Shown one piece after another: positions 51,283 to 58,950 of a DNA stretch of 64,000 nt. The DNA lies in assembly GCA_963819975.1 (NCBI GenBank), contig CAWFYE010000003.1, positions 1-64,000 on the forward strand, read 5' to 3'. Positions within the stretch are counted from its first letter, which is position 1; every line of letters begins with the position of its first letter. The DNA comes from Palsa-1392 sp963819975 (lineage in GTDB: Bacteria > Verrucomicrobiota > Verrucomicrobiia > Chthoniobacterales > UBA10450). Under the pieces are notes generated by a model. It was not told the origin of the DNA. It did not search any database and saw only the letters and a program-made list of their open reading frames with translations. The translations under genes were made by a program, and so were the position numbers.

Positions 51283-51912
51283 ATGGTAAAGAAACTTCTC
51301 AATCGGGAATTCCAGTTCCTGCACAAATCGCTCAACTTCTGGTCGCGTCTGCTCCTGCTTGTGGCGGCCATGACCGTGGCGTCGTCGGTCTTTTTCCCGC
51401 TCTGGAAACTGCGCCTCGTTGCGCCGCAATACGCCGGTGGTCTGACCATGCAAATCTACGCCTACAAGATCCAAGGCGGTGGCATTCAAGGCAACGACAT
51501 CAACGAGATCAACAATCTCAATCACTACATCGGGATGAAGCAGATCGCGCAGGCCGATTTCACCGAGATGCAGATCATGCCTTTCATGTTCGGCATCTTC
51601 ATTCTGCTCGCTTTGCGCGCGGCCGTCTTTGGCGAAATGAAGGCGGTGATCGATCTCTTCATGCTCGCCGCCTACTTCGGCGCCTTCTCCATCGCCGCGT
51701 TTTTCTACCGCCTCTGGTGGTACGGACACAATCTCGATCCGCACGCACCCGTGCATATCAAGCCGTTCACCCCGCTCGTCTTCGGGACGCAGAAAATCGC
51801 CAACTTTACCCAGTCCAGTTACCCTGAACTCGGGACATATTTGCTCTGGGTTTTTATGCTTTTGCTCATCTTCGCGCTCTGGTTCTCGCGCAAAGAGGAG
51901 GTCCCGGCGTGA
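51283..51912 (+). CDS. NosB-like nos-cluster integral membrane protein
   Basis: 209 residues with about four membrane segments. LRLVAPQYAGGLTMQIYAYK and EINNLNHYIGMKQIAQADF are the conserved parts of a membrane protein that follows nosZ in clade II clusters, which I would compare to NosB; the role is unknown but likely in electron transfer or assembly. Its TGA overlaps the GTG start of nosD by 4 bp (GTGA), so translation is coupled. Confidence 0.65.
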   Translation: MVKKLLNREFQFLHKSLNFWSRLLLLVAAMTVASSVFFPLWKLRLVAPQYAGGLTMQIYAYKIQGGGIQGNDINEINNLNHYIGMKQIAQADFTEMQIMPFMFGIFILLALRAAVFGEMKAVIDLFMLAAYFGAFSIAAFFYRLWWYGHNLDPHAPVHIKPFTPLVFGTQKIANFTQSSYPELGTYLLWVFMLLLIFALWFSRKEEVPA

Positions 51913-53219
51913 ACAACCTGATCGCCTGGTTCCTCATTTCCGGCGCGACGTCCATGAGCGCCGCCACGCTGCAGCAACGCATCGATACCTCTGCGCCTAA
52001 CGGCATTATCTTGATTGATGCAGCCGTTTACGCCGGTCCAATCACCATCGACAAACCGCTCCAGTTAGACGGCCAACCCGGTGCCGAGATTCGCGGTAAC
52101 GGCACCGGCAACGTGGTCACCATCGCGGCCGACGACGTGACCGTGCGCGGCTTACGCATCACCGGCTCGGGTCTCCGACTCTCGGACGATAACGCCGCTG
52201 TCTTCGTCGCCGGTAATCGCACCACGATCGAGAACAACGTGATCGAAAATTCTCTTCATGGCGTCTACCTGAAGAAGGTTCGCGACTGCCGCGTCATCGG
52301 AAATCACATTCGCGGTAAAACCACTCTCCTCACTTCAACAAAGCCGATCGAGCAAACCCTCACCGCCGGCATCGGCGAACTCTGCGAAACCTCGCTCAAC
52401 GAAAACGAACGCGGAAACGGCATCCACCAGTGGAGCTGCGAGCATAATCTCATTTCCGGCAACGAAATCAGCGACACCCGCGACGGGATTTATTTCTCTT
52501 TCACCAACCATTCCCGCACCGAGAGCAACCGCGTGCACAACGTCCGCTACGGCCTGCACTACATGTATTCCGACCACAACATTTTCGAGAACAACCTCTT
52601 CGCCGAGAATGCCGCCGGTGCCGCTGTCATGTTCTCGCGCGACCTCGTCATTCGCGCCAATCAGTTCATCGATAACCGCGGCTCCCGCGCCTACGGTATT
52701 CTTTTCCAGTCCGATGAACAGGTGCGGGTCGAAAACAACGTCATCCGCAACAATGCCGTTGGACTTTCATTGCAGCAGGCGATCGGCTTCGTCGTTAGGG
52801 CAAATGACGTAAGCAACAACTACATCGGTCTCCGCTTCTATGGTAACTCGGATGAGAACTCGTTTACGGAAAACCGCTTTACGCAAAACGCGCACCCGGT
52901 CGATGCCGACGGCGCGGGGACCAACAACCATTGGGCGGTCAATGGGGTCGGCAATTTTTGGGGCGACCAGGAGATCATGGATCTAAACGGTGACGGGATT
53001 GGCGAGCTGCCGCATCGCGAGCTCGATCTTTTCGGCCCGCTCCGTCGCGACTTTCCTGCGATCGCTTTCCTTTCCGGCAGTCCGGCGGTCAAGCTCCTCC
53101 GGTTTGCGAATGACCACGCGGCGCTGCCCGGTCTGGCCGCAATCGAAGATCCCGCGCCCCTGACCGCAAATTTCTGGAGGATTCGCGCGCAACGCGCCGC
53201 TGATTTCATCAGACCATGA
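51909..53219 (+). CDS. nosD: Nitrous-oxide reductase maturation protein NosD
   Basis: 436 residues with a GTG start and short hydrophobic N-terminus (IAWFLISGATSMSAATLQQ) as signal. The body is a parallel beta-helix of CASH/NosD repeats: ENNVIENSLHGVYLKKVRDC, SNRVHNVRYGLHYMYSDHNI and NPRF-like ENRFTQNAHPVDADGAGTNN. NosD works with NosFY as the periplasmic partner in CuZ assembly. The final ATGA overlaps the NosF start. Confidence 0.93.
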   Translation: MNNLIAWFLISGATSMSAATLQQRIDTSAPNGIILIDAAVYAGPITIDKPLQLDGQPGAEIRGNGTGNVVTIAADDVTVRGLRITGSGLRLSDDNAAVFVAGNRTTIENNVIENSLHGVYLKKVRDCRVIGNHIRGKTTLLTSTKPIEQTLTAGIGELCETSLNENERGNGIHQWSCEHNLISGNEISDTRDGIYFSFTNHSRTESNRVHNVRYGLHYMYSDHNIFENNLFAENAAGAAVMFSRDLVIRANQFIDNRGSRAYGILFQSDEQVRVENNVIRNNAVGLSLQQAIGFVVRANDVSNNYIGLRFYGNSDENSFTENRFTQNAHPVDADGAGTNNHWAVNGVGNFWGDQEIMDLNGDGIGELPHRELDLFGPLRRDFPAIAFLSGSPAVKLLRFANDHAALPGLAAIEDPAPLTANFWRIRAQRAADFIRP

Positions 53220-54040
53220 TTGCGACCGAAGGTTTGCGCAAAAGTTTCGGACGCAAGGAAGTCTTGCGCGGGCTCACCCTGGAAGCGCGACCGGGTGAGA
53301 TCACGATGCTGGTGGGCGCGAACGGCGCGGGTAAAAGCACCACCATGAAGCTGCTTGCCGGTCTGGTCGCCGCCGACAGCGGGGCTGCCTTTATCGCCGG
53401 TCATGATGTCGTGAACAGGAAGCGCGAGGCGCAACGCGCGCTCAGTTATCTGCCGCAAAATCCCGAGTTCCATCCGCGGCTTAGTTGCCGGCAACTGCTC
53501 AACTTTTACGCACGCCTCCGCGGAGTCAATCGGGCCCGGAACGTGGAGATGCACGAACTTCTTGGCCTAACGAATGTTGCGCACGAACGCAGTGGCGCGC
53601 TTTCCGGCGGGATGCGCCAGCGTCTCGGGATCGCGCTTCTCCTTTTGCCCGATGCGCCTGTCCTCCTGCTCGATGAACCTGGACTTAGTCTCGATCCCGG
53701 CTGGCGAAATCGACTCCAGGAAATCCTTCAGTCCGAAGCGGCCCGCGGCAAAACTATTCTCATGGCTACGCACCTGATCGCGGAATGGAACGGCGTCGCA
53801 CAGCGCTGCCTGCTTTGTCACCGCGGCCGAATCGAACGCGAACTCGACCCTTCTGATCTCCCGCACGACTTCGATGATTTCGACGACGCGGCGAATCCGG
53901 TCTCGGGGAGCGCACGCGCATCGCGTGCCGGCGAAGGCGCCCTCGCCTTAGCGAACTTTTCCTCCGCGCCTCTTAAAGTTCGTTTCGGCAAGGCGCCGAA
54001 ACCGGCTCGCGGGGGCGCGTGCGCTCCCCAATCGCCATGA
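53216..54040 (+). CDS. nosF: ABC transporter ATP-binding protein NosF with repeat-derived C-terminus
   Basis: 274 residues. Walker A is GANGAGKST (about residues 39-47), signature LSGGMRQRLGIAL, Walker B PVLLLDEPGLSLD and switch His in MATHLIAEWN. It powers NosDFY during CuZ maturation. The last ~45 residues (SGSARASRAGEGALALANFS and on to ARGGACAPQSP) are encoded by the REP-like palindrome at 53905-54029 rather than by normal NosF sequence, so the element entered the 3' end in frame and preserved the ATGA overlap with nosY. Confidence 0.92.
   Translation: MIATEGLRKSFGRKEVLRGLTLEARPGEITMLVGANGAGKSTTMKLLAGLVAADSGAAFIAGHDVVNRKREAQRALSYLPQNPEFHPRLSCRQLLNFYARLRGVNRARNVEMHELLGLTNVAHERSGALSGGMRQRLGIALLLLPDAPVLLLDEPGLSLDPGWRNRLQEILQSEAARGKTILMATHLIAEWNGVAQRCLLCHRGRIERELDPSDLPHDFDDFDDAANPVSGSARASRAGEGALALANFSSAPLKVRFGKAPKPARGGACAPQSP
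53905..54029 (+). repeat. Inverted pair of REP-like double hairpins (BIME-like) inside nosF
   Basis: The ends are a perfect 14-bp inverted repeat: GGGGAGCGCACGCG (53905-53918) and CGCGTGCGCTCCCC (54016-54029). Each half contains hairpins such as GCACGCG-CAT-CGCGTGC and a second one, and the halves meet near CGAACTTTTCC / AAAGTTCG. One half matches the unit at 10565-10620. Two units facing each other is the organisation of bacterial BIMEs. Confidence 0.8.
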
Positions 54041-54837
54041 CCACCGCTGCCCTGATCTCCAACCCGGCTCCCCTTCAGGCGATCATCGGACGCGAGCTGC
54101 AGGCTGCGATTCTGAATCGCTACCTCCAGGTCTTCTGCGTGCTTGCGCTCGCCGGCGGAATCGGGGCGGCGTTCCTCGCCGACACGGCCGCTGCTGCGCC
54201 GATGTTGATCCTGCAAATCGCGCTCTACTTCGTTTCGCTCTTTGCCCTCCTCATCGGGACGAGCAGCGCGCGCGAGGAGAGTTCGGAGTGGCCGCTCCTC
54301 TTCGCGCAACCGATTGCCCGCTCTGGCTTTCTCCTGGGAAAATTTCTCGCGCTCGCGCTGATGTTTGCCGGTCTTTTGGCCCTTCTTTTTTTTCCGACTC
54401 TTTTCGTTAGGCCGCCCGACACCGTCCTGCTCGGACTCTATGGTCGGACGCTGACCCTGGCCGCGATGTTCATTGCCCTTGGCTTGTGCGCCGGCTTTCT
54501 CGCCCGTGATCGCGCGCAGGGATTAGTGCTGGGGGTGAGCGCCTGGCTCTTCTTTCTCTTTGGTCTGGATCTGATCGCGCTCCTCGTCGCGCGCTCGTCG
54601 TTCTTGCAAGAGGCGCCGGATGTTTGGGCCGCGCTCCTGATGTTAAATCCGCTCGACGCTTTCCGGATCGACGCCCTCTTCTCGATGGAGCGCATCCCGG
54701 CGGAGGCCGCGAGCCACACGGGACTTACGAGCTGGTGGCTCGTGCACAGCGGCCTCTGGTTTGTCGTGATCTCGGTCGTTTGGATGCTGGGTCTGCTCGG
54801 TGGAACGGCACGGCGGCTGGGTAGGTGGGAAGAATAG
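54037..54837 (+). CDS. nosY: ABC transporter permease NosY
   Basis: 266 residues from the ATG at 54037 (ATGA overlap with nosF). Six membrane helices: LQVFCVLALAGGIGAAFLAD, LQIALYFVSLFALLIGTSSA, FLALALMFAGLLALLFFPTL and others. SSAREESSEWPLLFAQPIAR in the cytosolic loop is the conserved NosY signature for interaction with the ATPase. It forms the membrane part of NosDFY. One GCCTAACGA word at 54404-54412 uses AGG for Arg. Confidence 0.9.
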   Translation: MTTAALISNPAPLQAIIGRELQAAILNRYLQVFCVLALAGGIGAAFLADTAAAAPMLILQIALYFVSLFALLIGTSSAREESSEWPLLFAQPIARSGFLLGKFLALALMFAGLLALLFFPTLFVRPPDTVLLGLYGRTLTLAAMFIALGLCAGFLARDRAQGLVLGVSAWLFFLFGLDLIALLVARSSFLQEAPDVWAALLMLNPLDAFRIDALFSMERIPAEAASHTGLTSWWLVHSGLWFVVISVVWMLGLLGGTARRLGRWEE

Positions 54838-54839
54838 TG

Positions 54840-55073
54840 ATGCCGGTGATATTCAGAACACTGGATGTGCGTCCGCTGATCGCCAAAGGAACCGAGCCGT
54901 TCGCCACCATCCGAGCGCGCGTCGGTGCCTTGGGGCCGGGCGAAGGGCTCACCGTCATCGCGCCGTTTCTACCCTCGCCCCTGATCGAAAAATTGGGCAG
55001 CGAAGGCTTTCGCTCCCGCGTCCAGCATCAGCCGGACGGGGCCTGGGCCGTGAATTTTTGGCGGGACGAATAA
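54840..55073 (+). CDS. DUF2249 domain protein
   Basis: 77 residues from the ATG at 54840, 2 bp after the nosY stop. RTLDVRPLIAKGTEPFATIR, LGPGEGLTVIAPFLPSPLIE and the final GAWAVNFWRDE fit the DUF2249 fold, a small alpha/beta domain often encoded next to nitrogen-oxide and hemerythrin/ScdA-type genes. No metal or cysteine motif is present. It is part of the nos operon by position. Confidence 0.8.
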   Translation: MPVIFRTLDVRPLIAKGTEPFATIRARVGALGPGEGLTVIAPFLPSPLIEKLGSEGFRSRVQHQPDGAWAVNFWRDE

Positions 55074-55088
55074 GCGTAGCGTCGCTAG

Positions 55089-55820
55089 TTGTTTTCCGTG
55101 TCTCTGGAGCGCGGAAAATTCAAACAGCTCGTGATCGAGAACGCGCTGCGAGGCTGTCAGCTCTTCCTCGGGTTGCCCGCGGCCGATATTTCGGCGATCG
55201 CTGCCTGCGCGATTCCGAAGCAAGTTGCCAAGGGCGAGTATCTTTTCCGCGAAGGTTCGCCCTCGGAAGGCTTCTACATCGTGCAGCGCGGTGGGATCAA
55301 CGTGCATCGCGTGAGCGCGGCCGGGAAGGAACAGGTGATCCACCTCTTTCAACCGATGGAATCTTTTGCCGAGGCCGCGCTCGCAACCGAGGGCGGCTAT
55401 CCGGCGGATGCGCGCGCAACGATGGAAAGCACGGTCCTGCTGATTCCGAAACGCGATTTCATCGAGCTGTTGCGCAGTCGGCCGGAGCTGGCTCTGCGGA
55501 TGCTGAGCTCCATGAGCCAGCACCTTCGCGTGCTGGTGGGTTTGCTTGATGATCTGACGCTCAAAGATATGGAAACGCGCCTCGCGAACTGGCTTCTAAA
55601 GCATGGCCCGCGGCCTCTGCCTAACGAGCCGGTGGCAATTCAACTCGATCGCACCAAGCGCGTCCTGGCCGCGGAGATGGGGACGACGAGCGAAACGCTT
55701 TCGCGCACCCTGGCGAAATTTCGCGAGCAAAAGCTGGTCCAGGTAAAGGGAAACACCATCACGCTGACCCGACCGCGAGCTCTGCAACAGCTCCTGCAGA
55801 AAAACCTGGGCGAACTTTAG
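55089..55820 (+). CDS. Crp/Fnr-family transcriptional regulator of the nos locus
   Basis: 243 residues from a TTG at 55089, or 240 from a GTG at 55098. The N-terminal cNMP-type domain (KGEYLFREGSPSEGFYIVQR, EQVIHLFQPMESFAEAALA) has no cysteine cluster for a 4Fe-4S centre, so it is Dnr/NnrR-like rather than FNR-like. The HTH carries AAEMGTTSETLSRTLAKFRE; the E-x-x-S-R recognition pattern is that of FNR, which reads TTGAT. It should bind the palindrome at 48613-48630. No haem-ligand can be named. It follows DUF2249 by 15 bp and may be autoregulated with the operon. Confidence 0.88.
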   Translation: MFSVSLERGKFKQLVIENALRGCQLFLGLPAADISAIAACAIPKQVAKGEYLFREGSPSEGFYIVQRGGINVHRVSAAGKEQVIHLFQPMESFAEAALATEGGYPADARATMESTVLLIPKRDFIELLRSRPELALRMLSSMSQHLRVLVGLLDDLTLKDMETRLANWLLKHGPRPLPNEPVAIQLDRTKRVLAAEMGTTSETLSRTLAKFREQKLVQVKGNTITLTRPRALQQLLQKNLGEL

Positions 55821-55835
55821 CCGATCTCTTCGCGT

Positions 55836-56993
55836 TCAGCGATTGTCACCTTGGGAAGCACTTTCACTATCCAGATCAGCATGGCGCGCGATCCAGCAAA
55901 GCGCGCCTGCGACGAGATGAATGATGCGAGCTGCGGGGACGATGTCGGCCACGTAGCGGGAGATCATGGCCAGGAAAATGAGCACACCCGCGACGATGAA
56001 AAAGGGCAGCCGCTTTTCGAAAAGATGCGCGTTGCCGCTGTGCCCGAAAATGACGCGGATCGAAACAGTCAGGACAACAAAACTAAATCCGCTGATGAAG
56101 AGGATGTGGAGCGCGCCGACGCGATACTGCGGCCAGAGCGCCTCGACCAGAAGCGCGAGGACGACAGCGGCCAGACCGACGCGCATACAATCGCCCAAGA
56201 AACTGCGGCCGCTCCGCGGCATCCTCGCGGCCAGGTAAACCAGAACCGCTCCGGCGCGCAGCCAACTCGCAAGCGCGGCCCAACCAAATGCTTCCGCCAC
56301 AAAAGTCACGTCGATCGTTAGGCCAATCGTCAGGGCAAAGGTGGCGCGGGGCAGCCATCCGGGCGGCAGAACGCGCGATTCCGGCAAATCATCTGCGCGC
56401 GAGATATTGAGCAGGCGCGCGAGAAGGTAGGGGCCGACGCCGAGAATCGGCAACAGAACAAAGCCTTGCTCGAGCAGACTTGCGCCGATTCGGTAAGGCG
56501 CGGCATAAAGCTGGTTGTGATAGAGCACGAGAAGCAGCGCACCGATCATTCCATTCAGAAGGCCAAGTGCCACGAGCACAAAATTAGGCGGTGGAGAATC
56601 GGCCCGCTGCGCGAAGCGTTTGCCGAGAATGAAGGCGAAGATCGCGAGAGAGAGCGCAAAAAGGAAATCAGCCGCGGGATGCGCGCCGCCGATGTGCAAT
56701 CCAGCGGCGAAGAGGTCGAGCGTGAAGAGGATAAGGAGCTCAGTTTGCGATAGATGCGGCGCGGAAGTGATGCGCGGACCGGCCGTGCCGAGAAAGCCAA
56801 TGATGAATGAAGCCATGAAGCCTTCGATCATGAGGCGGGCGTGCAGAATCGAGGGATATTCCGTGATCGCGCCGGCGTAATAAAGCGGCCAGAGCGAAAC
56901 ACCGAGGAGCGCAAGGAGCGCGCCGATCGGAAAGAAAACCCGAAAGGGTTCCTCGCAGCAGTTGATTGGCGGCCGGGTGCAGTCAGCGGGCAT
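55836..56993 (-). CDS. nnrS: NnrS family membrane protein
   Basis: 385 residues with twelve membrane helices. FRVFFPIGALLALLGVSLWP, EGFMASFIIGFLGTAGPRI, and LHILFISGFSFVVLTVSIRV are conserved NnrS segments; NnrS is a haem-copper membrane protein linked to nitric-oxide tolerance. It starts 5 bp after the sufU stop on the same strand and converges with the Crp/Fnr gene. This placement makes it the last gene of a sufS-sufU-nnrS operon. Confidence 0.88.
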   Translation of the reverse strand: MPADCTRPPINCCEEPFRVFFPIGALLALLGVSLWPLYYAGAITEYPSILHARLMIEGFMASFIIGFLGTAGPRITSAPHLSQTELLILFTLDLFAAGLHIGGAHPAADFLFALSLAIFAFILGKRFAQRADSPPPNFVLVALGLLNGMIGALLLVLYHNQLYAAPYRIGASLLEQGFVLLPILGVGPYLLARLLNISRADDLPESRVLPPGWLPRATFALTIGLTIDVTFVAEAFGWAALASWLRAGAVLVYLAARMPRSGRSFLGDCMRVGLAAVVLALLVEALWPQYRVGALHILFISGFSFVVLTVSIRVIFGHSGNAHLFEKRLPFFIVAGVLIFLAMISRYVADIVPAARIIHLVAGALCWIARHADLDSESASQGDNR

Positions 56994-56998
56994 GCTCG

Positions 56999-57484
56999 TT
57001 AGTCGCGCTCCGGCCTAACGGCATCTACTTCTGTCGAGACGGTTGCTTCGCCTTGGTTTTGTCGCAGCGCCTGCTCGAGAGCCCGCCAGGCGAGCATCGC
57101 GCATTTCACCCGTTGCGGAAATTTTTGCACCCCGCGGAGCAGACGCAGATCGCCTAACGACGGCGGGCTGTCGTCGCTCTCACCCGCAACCAGATTGCGA
57201 AACGCGTTCGCCATTTCCTCGGCCGCGGCGCGCGACTTCCCTTTCAGTTTCATCGTCATGAGCGAGGCCGACGCCCGACTAATGGCGCAACCGTGGCCGC
57301 TGAATTTGATTTCCGCCAGGCTGCCGTCGGGTCCGAATCGTACTCCCAGATCGATCTCGTCGCCGCAGGAAGGATTGTCGCCGTGGACATGGACCGAGGC
57401 GTCGGCGAGCTCGCCGAAATTTCGCGGCCGCCGAGAGTGATCGAGAATCACCGTCTGATACAGTTCTTCGAGCTCCGGGTTCAT
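56999..57484 (-). CDS. sufU: Iron-sulfur cluster assembly scaffold SufU
   Basis: 161 residues from the ATG at 57484. LEELYQTVILDHSRRPRNFG opens the SufU/NifU-like domain; the three cysteines are in HGDNPSCGDEI, GHGCAIS and RVKCAMLAW. SufU receives sulfur from SufS with a zinc ion at this site. The start overlaps the sufS stop by 4 bp. Two GCCTAACG words lie in the gene (57013, 57152). Confidence 0.92.
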   Translation of the reverse strand: MNPELEELYQTVILDHSRRPRNFGELADASVHVHGDNPSCGDEIDLGVRFGPDGSLAEIKFSGHGCAISRASASLMTMKLKGKSRAAAEEMANAFRNLVAGESDDSPPSLGDLRLLRGVQKFPQRVKCAMLAWRALEQALRQNQGEATVSTEVDAVRPERD

Positions 57485-58719
57485 GCAAAGAAGCGGACGG
57501 CGTCGCGCAGGATCTCCATCATGCGATCGACCTCGTCCTTCGTGTTGTAAAAGTAGAAGCTCGCCCGGGTCGTGCCTGGGAGGCGGAATTTTCTCATCAA
57601 CGGCTGATTGCAATGATGCCCTCCGCGCAGGGCCAGACCACTTTGATCGGCGAAGGTCGTTAGGTCGTGCGGGTGCACGCCCTCCATGACGAAACCGACC
57701 AGCGCCCCGCGCTCGTTCGGCGGACCGAGGAGGCGCATTCCCGGAAGTTCCGCGAGCCGTTGCACGGCGTAGGCGGTTAACCTCGAGTCGTGTTCGAAAA
57801 TTGCGGGGCGCCCGATGGCTTCGAGGTAATCAATCGTGGCGGCCAAACCGATCGCGCCCGCGATGTTCGGTGTGCCGGCTTCAAAACGATGGGGCGCCTT
57901 TTTGTATGTGCTCTTCTCCAGAGTCACGCTCACGATCATTTCGCCGCCGCCATGCCACGGCGGCATTGTCTCCAGTACTTCGCCCCGGCCGTAAAGCGCA
58001 CCGATCCCGGTCGGCGCACACATTTTGTGCCCGGAGAAGGCGAGAAAATCGCAGCCCAGCTCCTGCACATCGACCGGCAAATGCCCGGCGCTCTGCGCGG
58101 CATCGACCAGGGACAAGGCGCCGACTGCGCGCGCCTGGCGGCAAAGCTCCGAGACCGGATTGATCGTGCCTAATGAGTTGGAGACATGGGTGAACGCGAA
58201 CAGCTTCACCTCCGGGGTGAGCAGTTGTGGAAGCTGATCAAGATCGAGCGTCCCATCCTCGCGCACCGGCACAAAGCGCAGCTGCGCGCCGCTCCGTTCC
58301 GCGAGGAGTTGCCACGGAACGAGGTTGCTGTGGTGCTCCATCTCCGTGAGTAGAATCACCTCGCCCGCGCGGAGGAATTTGTCGCCCCAGGTCTGTGCCA
58401 CGAGGTTGATGCTCTCGGTTGTCCCGCGGGTGAAAATAATTTCATCCGCGTTCGACGCCCCAAGATAGTCGGCGACGCGTCGCCGGGCACCTTCGTAAGC
58501 CTCGGTGGCGCGCGAGCTCAGTTCATGCAGCCCGCGATGCACGTTGGCGTTGGAGTGTTCGTAATAATGACGGAGCGCGTCGAGCACCGGGCGCGGTTTC
58601 TGGGTGCTGGCCGCGTTGTCGAAATAGATCAGCGGCCGCCCGTGCACCTCCTGGTCAAGGATCGGAAAATCTTTCCGAACCGCTGGCCAATCGACGGAAG
58701 CCCTGGAGATCTCGTGCAC
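57481..58719 (-). CDS. sufS: Cysteine desulfurase SufS
   Basis: About 412 residues from a GTG at 58719, the length of known SufS; the open frame extends further but loses protein-like composition. It makes persulfide sulfur from cysteine for Fe-S clusters. LIYFDNAASTQKPRPVLDAL, RGTTESINLVAQTWG, DAAQSAGHLPVDVQELGCDF, the PLP lysine in SGHKMCAPTG and the catalytic cysteine in LRGGHHCNQPLM are all present. Divergent from the TPP enzyme with 231 bp between, which contains one GCCTAACGA word. Confidence 0.93.
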   Translation of the reverse strand: MHEISRASVDWPAVRKDFPILDQEVHGRPLIYFDNAASTQKPRPVLDALRHYYEHSNANVHRGLHELSSRATEAYEGARRRVADYLGASNADEIIFTRGTTESINLVAQTWGDKFLRAGEVILLTEMEHHSNLVPWQLLAERSGAQLRFVPVREDGTLDLDQLPQLLTPEVKLFAFTHVSNSLGTINPVSELCRQARAVGALSLVDAAQSAGHLPVDVQELGCDFLAFSGHKMCAPTGIGALYGRGEVLETMPPWHGGGEMIVSVTLEKSTYKKAPHRFEAGTPNIAGAIGLAATIDYLEAIGRPAIFEHDSRLTAYAVQRLAELPGMRLLGPPNERGALVGFVMEGVHPHDLTTFADQSGLALRGGHHCNQPLMRKFRLPGTTRASFYFYNTKDEVDRMMEILRDAVRFFA

Positions 58720-58950
58720 GGCGTAATCTGCGATGGCAGCGATGATGCGCCATCTTATTTCCGCCGCCTGCCCGTCCTGCCTCGAATTTCGTCGACAAGA
58801 TTCGCCGCATCTTTGCCAAGGGACGGTGAGTCGGAAAGCCTCGTTAGGCCAAATTCTTTTCTCATGAAGCAGACCATGCCTGTCGAAAGGCGTCGCGCGG
58901 TGCCTGCATCCGACGGCAGCGGCGCCCTCCAGAGCCGATTCAAGGACCGG

